Part shown: positions 43,992-51,600 of the stretch, one piece after another
Layout: the number at the start of each line of letters is the position of its first letter
Position numbering within the stretch: the stretch's first letter is position 1
Source: Phycisphaeraceae bacterium
GTDB taxonomy: Bacteria; Planctomycetota; Phycisphaerae; Phycisphaerales; UBA1924
Direction: 5' to 3'
Length of the DNA stretch: 62,689 nt
NCBI GenBank assembly: GCA_019636535.1
Contig: JAHBXK010000019.1
Coordinates: 1 to 62,689 of the forward strand
Translations under genes and position numbers: made by a program
The notes under the pieces: model-generated
The model's input: the letters and a program-made list of their open reading frames with translations, nothing else
What the model was told of the DNA's origin: nothing
Database searches by the model: none

Positions 43992-45446
43992 TCAGTGGTC
44001 TCCCTCGTGGTACGTGCCGTCGGGGTGAAAGTGCCCGCCCTTGGGGGTGCTGCCGCTGGTCGCCAGCATGAGCGGGTAGTTGCCCCCAACGACGATCTCG
44101 TCCCCCTCGCGGACACCGCTCTTGATGACGATCCAGCGCCCGTCGGAGACCCCCAGGTCGGCCTCAACGCGGATGGCCTTGTCGGGATCGGCCGGGTCGC
44201 GTCGGAAGATGATCGGTGTCACGCCGTCACGAACGACCGCCGAGAGCGGGATGGCCAGCTCTTCATCGTCGGGCGATGCCCCACCCGCGAGCGTGACTTC
44301 CAACTGAGCCCAAACGCCCGCCCTTGCCCACGGCAGCAGCCGCTCGGGTTCGACGATCAGGTCGAGCGTGCGTTCGTCCGCGTCGGCCTGCACGCCCAGC
44401 CGCAGCGCACCGGGCATCGCCCCCCGCGTGTCCGATCCCGCCAGGGCTTCCCAACCCGACGCCGAGACGATGACCGCGGGCTGTCCGTCACGCAACCGGC
44501 CGAGGTCGGACTGAAGGGCCTTGGCGCGGAAGCGGAGACGATCTGGCCGAACGGCCGTGAGCACGAGCGCGTGCTCATCCGCGAGGCCGCCGGGCGTCAG
44601 GGCGATCGACTCGACGACGCCCTCGGCAACCGAGCGGACCTTCAGGCCCTCGCCGAACTCGGCCCGGTCGTGTTCAACGATCCCCGCCGCTCGCAGGAGC
44701 GCTTCGCGCCGGGCGACCAGCGCCCGCCACTCCGCGCCAGCCTGCTTCTCCTGCGCTTCGAGGTCCGCATCCTTCTCCATCACGTCCGCGAGCTCAGCGC
44801 GGGTCTGGTTGAGCGCAGCGCTGGCCTCGGTGAACTGCGCAGCGCTGCCGCCGCCGGCCTCTCGGAGCGCTTCGAGTTGCCCGAGCCGCTCGCGCCAGAG
44901 CGCTACTTTGTCCGCCAGGCTCTCCTCGTGCCGTCGGTGGGCCTCTCGCAGGGGACCCATCGAGTCCAGACGCGCCCGCGTTGCGGCGATGCGTTCTTCG
45001 AGGTCGAGCCACGCGGCGGAGTCGAGCCGGTACAGCGGCGTGCCCGGCTGCACGCGCTGGAACTGCTCGACGAGCAACTCGACACGACCCGGCAACGGCG
45101 CCCGGTACTCGCGGTGCGCTGTCGGCAGCCACTCGAAGCGTCCCGGCACGCGGAGCGTTTGCGAGACGTTGCGGTACTCGGCCTTGGCGAAGGTGATCCC
45201 CAGGTTCTTACGAACGGTGGGAGGGATGTCCACCCTGTTGGTCGGCTGGGGGGGGGCGGGGGTGCTGTTCTCCGATCCGGCCGAACCACCGGCCTGCGGT
45301 GATGGCCCGCGTCCGCACGCAGCGCACAGCACGGCAACCGCCGTCAGCAGGCAGAGGAGGCTTGCACCCGCTGCCCACGGCGACTTGGGAAGGTGGCCTT
45401 CCGGCCGGTGGTGCGCACGATCCGGCTTCGACTCGCACGGCGTCAT
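43992..45446 (-). CDS. RND periplasmic adaptor (membrane fusion protein), CusB/CzcB type
   Basis: This 484-residue lipoprotein (signal LLCLLTAVAVLCAAC with a lipobox Cys) links the inner-membrane pump to the outer-membrane channel. It has a first lipoyl-like half (YRAPLPGRVELLVEQFQRVQPG), a long coiled-coil hairpin (about residues 160-245, rich in Arg/Glu/Leu/Ala), the second lipoyl half and beta-barrel (LGRLRDGQPAVIVSASGW), and a membrane-proximal domain (VIKSGVREGDEIVVGGNYPL). The extreme C-terminus GGHFHPDGTYHEGDH is His-rich, suiting metal handling. The start overlaps the upstream channel gene by four bases (ATGA at 45443-45446), indicating coupled translation. Confidence 0.92.
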   Translation of the reverse strand: MTPCESKPDRAHHRPEGHLPKSPWAAGASLLCLLTAVAVLCAACGRGPSPQAGGSAGSENSTPAPPQPTNRVDIPPTVRKNLGITFAKAEYRNVSQTLRVPGRFEWLPTAHREYRAPLPGRVELLVEQFQRVQPGTPLYRLDSAAWLDLEERIAATRARLDSMGPLREAHRRHEESLADKVALWRERLGQLEALREAGGGSAAQFTEASAALNQTRAELADVMEKDADLEAQEKQAGAEWRALVARREALLRAAGIVEHDRAEFGEGLKVRSVAEGVVESIALTPGGLADEHALVLTAVRPDRLRFRAKALQSDLGRLRDGQPAVIVSASGWEALAGSDTRGAMPGALRLGVQADADERTLDLIVEPERLLPWARAGVWAQLEVTLAGGASPDDEELAIPLSAVVRDGVTPIIFRRDPADPDKAIRVEADLGVSDGRWIVIKSGVREGDEIVVGGNYPLMLATSGSTPKGGHFHPDGTYHEGDH

Positions 45447-46918
45447 GGTCTGGACTCCCTTCCGGGTTCGGCCGCATCGGCGGCGGGGACCGCCGCGGGC
45501 TCCTTCGACTCGGCCCAGTCGGGGCCGACGAGTTCCTCGATGTCGATCGCCGCCACGGCCTCCTCGCGGCGGGCATCGATCAGGCGCAGCGCAACGGTTC
45601 GCCGGCGCGTGAGGCTCTCGAGCAGCACCAGCGTGTTGACCTCCCCCAGTTCGGCCAGCCGGCGTGCGTCGGCGTCCTGCGCCTCAACCATCGGCGCAAC
45701 CTCGTTCACGAGGATCTCGAGTTGAGTCTGCGCAGCGCGCCATCGGGTGATCGCCGCATCGATCTCGGCGATCAACGCCTCCAGCGTCGACTCGGCGTTT
45801 GCGCGAGCGAGTTCTCGCTTCGCGCTGGCCTCGGCGATCCCGCGCCGGTTGGCGTTCCAGAGCGGCAGCGGCATGCTGACACCCAGGAGGACCTGGTCGT
45901 TGCCGTCCTCGCGTCCGTACCCGGGCCCGACGTGGAGATCGGGGTACTGCCCGCGAATCTCGTGGGCGAGCGAGCGTTCGGCTGACTCGTACTCCGCACC
46001 GGCCACACGCAGACGGGGGCTGCGCCGCATCAGTTCTTCGTGCAGAACGGGTGAGCCCCCGTCACCATCGGGGATGGCGGAGGAAAGGCTCGCGAGCGAT
46101 GCGTGGCCGCCGAACGATGAGGGGATCAGCGTCGCGTCGGCCATCGGTGAAAGGCCCATGAGCCGCAGGATCCGCCCGCGCACCAGTTTGGCCTGCGCTT
46201 CGAGCGAGGCGAGATCGCCCCGGGCGCTGGTCGACTCGATCCTGAAGAGCCTCGCCTCGGTCCGCGGCATCTCGCCGGCGCGCTCCATCAGGTCGATCAC
46301 CTTCATCAGGTCATCCATCCTCTGCACGAATCGCGCGGTCACCTCGCGCTGCTCCTGCAGGGCCGACCATTCACACCAGGCCCTGCGCATGTCCATCCGC
46401 ACGGCCCACTCGCGCTCCGCAACGCGGGCGAGTTCGGTGTGCCGGTCGGCCTCGGCCAGGGCCTTCTCGGCTTCGAGCCGGCCCGAGATGGGGAGCGTGA
46501 TCCCGACGGTTGACGCGAGTTTCCAGGGCTCGGCAACGTTCTGCACGATGCGCGTCAGATCGACACCGATGGAAGGGTCGGCCCAGAGCCCGGCGTTCGC
46601 AGCGCTCGCCGCGGCAACGCCCGCGCGGAGTCGGGCGATGCGCAGATCGGCGTTGAAGACCATCGCCACGGCCTCGGCCTGGGCGAGGACGAGCCCGTCT
46701 GAAACATCGAAGTCACCCACACCAGCGCTCCCGGAAGCGCTGGGGGACATCGCACGCCCTTCGAGCGCTGAGTCCGGCGTGCGCAGGATGAACGTCGCCG
46801 CGTGGGAAGAGAGGTCCAGCGGCCTGGGCTCGTAGCGCTGGCACGCGCTGAGACCGACGACGAGCCCGGCCAGGGCGACGAGGATCAGCGCGGTGAAGGT
46901 GCGTGCGGAGCGGTTCAT
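45443..46918 (-). CDS. TolC-like outer-membrane channel of the metal-efflux operon (CusC/CzcC type)
   Basis: This 491-residue outer-membrane efflux lipoprotein has signal FTALILVALAGLVVGLSAC with a lipobox Cys. Two TolC-like repeats are visible: the first with AVAMVFNADLRIARLRAG and ISGRLEAEKALAEADRHT, the second with RSPRLRVAGAEYESAERSLA and YPDLHVGPGYGREDGNDQVL. Both ends are rich in Ala/Arg/Glu helices as in periplasmic tunnel segments. The open frame extends 51 codons upstream, but the ATG at 46918 begins the signal peptide. It forms the exit duct for the RND pump and adaptor encoded directly downstream. Confidence 0.9.
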   Translation of the reverse strand: MNRSARTFTALILVALAGLVVGLSACQRYEPRPLDLSSHAATFILRTPDSALEGRAMSPSASGSAGVGDFDVSDGLVLAQAEAVAMVFNADLRIARLRAGVAAASAANAGLWADPSIGVDLTRIVQNVAEPWKLASTVGITLPISGRLEAEKALAEADRHTELARVAEREWAVRMDMRRAWCEWSALQEQREVTARFVQRMDDLMKVIDLMERAGEMPRTEARLFRIESTSARGDLASLEAQAKLVRGRILRLMGLSPMADATLIPSSFGGHASLASLSSAIPDGDGGSPVLHEELMRRSPRLRVAGAEYESAERSLAHEIRGQYPDLHVGPGYGREDGNDQVLLGVSMPLPLWNANRRGIAEASAKRELARANAESTLEALIAEIDAAITRWRAAQTQLEILVNEVAPMVEAQDADARRLAELGEVNTLVLLESLTRRRTVALRLIDARREEAVAAIDIEELVGPDWAESKEPAAVPAADAAEPGRESRP

Positions 46919-47150
46919 GCGAAGATCCGGTTCGGCGGTTCGGTGAATCGGTGATTCGGTGCGGACGGCGGACAGGAGATTGGTGGGTGGATGGGTGAGA
47001 GGGACGGGTCGTGGTGAAGGGGGACGCCCGCAACGCTGCGCGGCTCGCCGCAGCGCAACCGGTCGCGACACGGCCGGTCACGGCGCGGCTGTTCACAGCG
47101 CGGCCAGCGCGCAAGGAAGCCTGCGCTGGACGCCGGGTCGGCGTGGGCGT

Positions 47151-47750
47151 TCAGATCAAGAGGCGCGTGGCCCGGAGCGACCGCGCACGCTCGGAGCCGC
47201 CCGGACAGGGCGGGCCGGGATCGTGGAGCGTTGCGCGGGCGAGCGCGGTGTGCGCTTCTCGGTGCTCGATCGCTGCGCGCGCGAGCGCACGAGGATCGGT
47301 ATCAACTTTCGCACGCTGGTCGTCGCTTTGTTCCTTGGCGCTGGCCGGAGCGCGCGCCACCGCCATCGCGGCATGCCCAGCGCAGGAGCGGGTTTGCCAA
47401 CAGCAGAGGCAGCCGTCCGGCCCCTCGGTGGTGGCCATGATCCAGAGCGCATCCGGATCGGCGTCGGGCGCAGCCGGAAACGCGTACCGCTGGGCGAACG
47501 CACCGTCCGTGCGCTGGTCCCGATGAAGTTCAAGGCGGCCGGCGTGTCCGTGCCCGTCGTTGTGGTCGTGATCGTGGTCGTGGTCGTGGTCGCACGCGGG
47601 GCCGTGCTCGTGGTGCTCGCAGTGATCGTGGTGATCGCCCCGGCAGGCGCCGCACATCCACACCGCGCTGGGGAACAGCGCGGTCAACGCCATCACCGCC
47701 GACAGGAAGACGGCGACGAGGCGGGTGATGGGGTCGGGGTGTCCGGTCAT
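47151..47750 (-). CDS. Exported His/Cys-rich metal-binding protein, first gene of the efflux operon
   Basis: This is a 199-residue protein with an N-terminal export helix (LVAVFLSAVMALTALFPSAV) followed by CGACRGDHHDHCEHHEHG and a HD run of six units, then NDGHGHAGR. A second Cys cluster (CLCCWQTRSC) lies near residue 115. The remainder is Ala/Arg/Asp-rich. The dense His, Asp and Cys suggest binding of soft or borderline metal ions in the periplasm. It lies about 230 bases upstream of the channel gene on the same strand. With the His-rich lipoprotein at the far end, it brackets the CusCBA/CzcCBA-like genes. A leader or sensor role rather than a carrier role cannot be excluded. Confidence 0.8.
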   Translation of the reverse strand: MTGHPDPITRLVAVFLSAVMALTALFPSAVWMCGACRGDHHDHCEHHEHGPACDHDHDHDHDHNDGHGHAGRLELHRDQRTDGAFAQRYAFPAAPDADPDALWIMATTEGPDGCLCCWQTRSCAGHAAMAVARAPASAKEQSDDQRAKVDTDPRALARAAIEHREAHTALARATLHDPGPPCPGGSERARSLRATRLLI

Positions 47751-48091
47751 GCAACGAGGAAGCGAACGTCGGCCTGAGGCGGGGACGATGCCTCATTCGG
47801 GTGATTCCCGAGCAGCGACCCCCGCGCTCGAAGGGGGCCGTACTTTGGACTATATCGGTCCTGCGGGGCGGGCTCTGCACCGTTGGACGACCGGTGGGCG
47901 AGGTCACCGGCTCTGCCCGCCGGTCAGCGCGGTGAGCACGCGCGGGGGTGAGGATGGATTGTGGATGGGGGCGGGCTGGCTCGCAGCGCCAAACCCGATG
48001 CCGGATGGTGGATCCGCGGCTCCAAACCGGATCGGCCGCACCGACGAACCCGCAAGACCGGTCGGCGGTGGGATCACCGTACGATCCGCCC
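47751..48091. promoter_or_regulatory. Divergent promoter region of metal-efflux operon and tspO; dyad at 47847-47861
   Basis: About 340 bases separate the leftward efflux operon from rightward tspO. A dyad GGAC-N7-GTCC (47847-47850 and 47858-47861) contains, on the minus strand, TATAGT as a possible -10 for the efflux operon; a matching -35 is not clear. A metal-responsive regulator could bind here, but none is encoded nearby. No other gene is seen. Confidence 0.4.
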
Positions 48092-48592
48092 GTGACCCGA
48101 CCCAACCGAAGGAACAAGTGGCTGGGATTGGTGGCGTGGATCGGTTTTTCGTTCCTGCCCTCGGCGACCGCCGCGTTTGTTGAGACCGGGTCGTGGTACG
48201 AGTCGCTCAACCGGCCCGCGTGGACGCCGCCGTCGTGGGTCTTCGGGCCGGTGTGGACGCTGCTCTACCTGCTCATGGGCATCGCCGCGTGGCGGGTGTG
48301 GGCGAAGGGCGGCTTCGGTGACCGCCGGACGCGGGTGGCGCTGGTGCTGTTCCTGGCGCACCTGGTGCTCAACGCCGCGTGGACGTGGCTCTTCTTCGGC
48401 CTGCACCTGCTCACCGCCGCGGCGGTCGAGATCGTCGTCTTGTGGGCGATGATCCTCACCCTGACGGCGATGTTCTGGAAACTCGACCGACTCGCGGGGG
48501 CGCTGCTGGTGCCGTACCTGCTGTGGGTGACGTACGCGGCCACGCTGAGCATCGGGTTCGCGGTGATGAACGCGCCGCGGGCGGGGCCGTAG
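48092..48592 (+). CDS. tspO: TspO/MBR family membrane protein
   Basis: This 166-residue, five-helix membrane protein is of the tryptophan-rich sensory/peripheral benzodiazepine receptor family, which binds porphyrins and is linked to stress and tetrapyrrole homeostasis. Family features: FVETGSWYESLNRPAWTPPSWVFGPVWTLLYLLMGI-type sequence at residues about 30-65 (Trp- and Pro-rich), VLFLAHLVLNAAWTWLFFG, and a final helix ending YLLWVTYAATLSIGF. The start is GTG at 48092, chosen because the upstream open frame is non-homologous; no ribosome site is obvious, so leaderless initiation is possible. It is convergent with the giant HEAT/DUF4132 gene (31-base gap). Confidence 0.92.
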   Translation: MTRPNRRNKWLGLVAWIGFSFLPSATAAFVETGSWYESLNRPAWTPPSWVFGPVWTLLYLLMGIAAWRVWAKGGFGDRRTRVALVLFLAHLVLNAAWTWLFFGLHLLTAAAVEIVVLWAMILTLTAMFWKLDRLAGALLVPYLLWVTYAATLSIGFAVMNAPRAGP

Positions 48593-48623
48593 ACGGAGCG
48601 CATCGCGAGTCGAAACCCGCAGA

Positions 48624-51600
48624 TCATCCGACGTACAAGCGGATCTGGCTGAGGATCGAGGGGTCCTGGATCTCGCGGTCGCGGGCGAGCAGGAGGACCT
48701 TCGAGACCACCTCGGCGGTCTTGGGGTCGTCGTCGGCGAAGGGGAGGAACAAGCGGCCGCGGTGCTGGGCGTGGACGGGGATGATCCAGACCGAGCCTCC
48801 GCCGACGCGCTTGCCGCCGGCGAGGGTCGCCACTTGGACCCCAGCGCTGCCCAGGTGGACGGTGTATTCGGCGAGTTGGCCGGTGATGCAGACGCGGACG
48901 GGGTCGGCGGGGAGCCGCGTCTTGCCGGCGGCTTTGGTCTTGGGGTCGGTCTTGGCGTCGGGGGAGGCGGGCTCGGGGTGCTCGCCTTCGATGACGACGT
49001 TGTTGAGTTTGAGCAGGGCGCAGGTCTCGCGGACGATCGCGGCCCGCATGGCGGTGGTGCTGCGGCTGGCCTCGGGATCGACGCCGCCGCGATGGGCGAC
49101 GCTGACGACCAGGTCCAGGTCGCGCATGCACTCGCTGAAGAGCCGCGGGGGAACGTCGGCGACCTTGAGCGGCTTCCACTCGCCGGCGCGGGTGAACTCG
49201 AGGGCTTCGAGGGTGAGGCCTTCGACTTCGGCGGGGGTGTAGAAGTGCTCGGCGAACTGGAGGCGCGCGGTGAGGCGTTCGCGGTGGAAGGTCCGTTGCA
49301 CGCTTTCGTCGGCGCGGAAGACCCACTGCCGCGAGCCCAGCAGCGCCAGAGCCTGACGAGGGTTGACCTGGTGGCCCTCGTAACGCTTCACGCTCTCAGC
49401 GCTGGCGCGCTCCTCGGCGGTGGGGACGTAGACCTCGCGGAAGATCTGCTTGAAGGGCTGGACGCGCTCGGCGGCGAAGCACTCCCGCTGCCATTTCTCC
49501 CAGTCCTTGCGGGCCAGGAGATCGAGCGGGTGGGCGATGCGGAGGGCGTCGGCGGACTTGAGGGGCTCAAGGTTGCCCGTGTGCGAGCGGAGGACCTTGC
49601 CACCCTTGTCGGGGTAGCCGGCGATGGCGGGGCGCTCGGCGTGGACGAGCACGAGGCGCGCGAGCATGGCGCGAAGAATGGGGTGGTGGTGGAGGTCGGC
49701 GAGTTCGGCGCCGGTGAAGGCGTCGCCGCGGCACATGGCTTCTTCGAGCGCCACGCGCACGCGCGAAAGCGCCTTGCGCAGATCCGCGATGCGGACGGTG
49801 ACCCGGGCGATCTTTGGGTCCTTTTTGATGGCGGCCGGGACGCTGGCCAGGGGCTTGCCGTTCCTGGTGACGGTGAGTTCGGGGGCGCCGTCGGCGTCGA
49901 TGGTGAGCGAGACGGTGACGGCTTTGTCGCCCTTGCCGGCGGTGCGGGTGACGGGGCCCTTGGCCAGGTCGGCGAGGTCCTCCCGCTCCATCGACCACTG
50001 GAGGCGGAGCGGATCGGGGTAACCGGCGGTGCGGGCGAGGTTCTCCATGCCGATCTCGACGGCGCGGCGCTCGCTGGCTTGGAGGAGTTGTCCGCCGTGC
50101 TTGCGGCTGGTGCGGCGGATCTCCTGCATGAGCTTGTAGCGCTCGAGGACCTGCTTCTTGCCCGCCGGGCCCTTCTTGATCGGCACCAATCCAAGGGCGC
50201 GGATGGAATCCTGATGGCGCTTGGACTTGATGCGGGTGGAAAGCGACTTCTCGGTGACCTTCTCGCCGCCGCACGCGCCGCCAGTCATGGCGGCGGCGAA
50301 GAGTTGGGCGCGCCGGTGGCCGGCACCGGAGGTTGCGTACTTGGCGGACTCGTCGAGCCTGGCCCAACGTTTGGGGCCGAGGGCGGCGTAGGCTCGGCGG
50401 AACCAGTCGACGTCGACGGCGCCGTCCCTGAGTTCATCCTCCGTCAGCGGCGTGCGCTCGGCGATGGACGCCTGCCACTTCTGGCGGATGCCGTAGTTGA
50501 TGCGGTAGTCGGAGCCCTTGGTGTGGGCGTGGATCCACCAGACGGCGTCTTCGACTCCGCGCCATTGCTCGCCGAGTGCGTGATCGATATGCCGGGCCCA
50601 GTGGGGGACGTAGACGGCGGCGTCGATCAGGGCGTCCTCGGTGAGACCGGCGGGCGAAGGTGCCTTGACGGCCCCGGTCCTGCGCGAGGAGGGCGCGGGC
50701 ATGAAGCCTGCACGGCGAACCAACTCGGCGAAGCGCTCCGGCGTTTCGCGCTCGGCGGGGATTGTGGCGGCGATGAGGTCGGTCAGGTTGGCCTGGCGGC
50801 TGTCTTCCCGCCAGGTGCGGGTGCGCTTGATGCCGGACTTGCCGAGCGCCACGAGGCAGCGGAGGAGGACGTCGGCACCGCCGGCGTGTTGGATCTTGGA
50901 GACGAACGGCGATGACTCGGTGGGCGCATCACCGCGCTGGATCTCGAGTTCGATCAGGCGCTCGACGAGGCGGTGCTTGGCGGAGACGAAGACGGGGTGG
51001 GCGCGAGCGGCGCGCTCGAGATCGTTGAATCGCTCGCGCGTCCTCGACGGTTCATCGTCCGCGGGGAATGAGTCGTCGTCGGCCTCAAACGCGGCGTGCT
51101 TGGTCAGAAACTCCACGTTTCCACTCACGGTCGACCAGTACGGATGCACCGCGTAGTCGAGCAGGTCGTCCTCGGAGAGTCCGCCTGCGAGGACTGCGGA
51201 GAAGATCGTGCGCTCGCCCGGCGCGATCCCGTTCAGGCTTGCGTGCGAACGCTGGTACTCGTCCTTGCTGACCTTCTTCTCGCGGAGGGATTCAAGCCAA
51301 CGCACGACGTTCGGGCGCGCGGCGAGGGCGAGCGACCAGAGCCGCGCGTGGTGTTCTCGGTTCAGTCGGATCACGCCGCGGCGCTCGAAGTCATCGAGGG
51401 CCTCAGTGACTTTGTGAGCAACGTCGGCGTGGAGCGGGAAGTTCGGGTCGGGATCGACCGGCTTCGGAGCGTTCGGGTCGGGTTCGTCATCGAGATCATC
51501 GTCCGCGTCGTCGTCCGAAGCACGGAAGTTCGAGGTCGCGACCTGATGCTCCAGGCCGTCCAGCAACGCGGCGGCGTAGCCGTGATCGCCGTCGATCCGC

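Noticed and set aside
41472..45302. 1276-codon + strand open frame opposite the efflux operon
   Set aside because: It is antisense to well-supported RND genes. The predicted protein is dominated by Arg, Asp, His and Glu with no domains, as expected for a shadow frame in high-GC DNA.
48762..50915. 717-codon + strand open frame inside the giant minus-strand gene
   Set aside because: Gly/Ala/Val/Asp-rich shadow frame; the opposite strand carries the conserved protein and a ribosome site.
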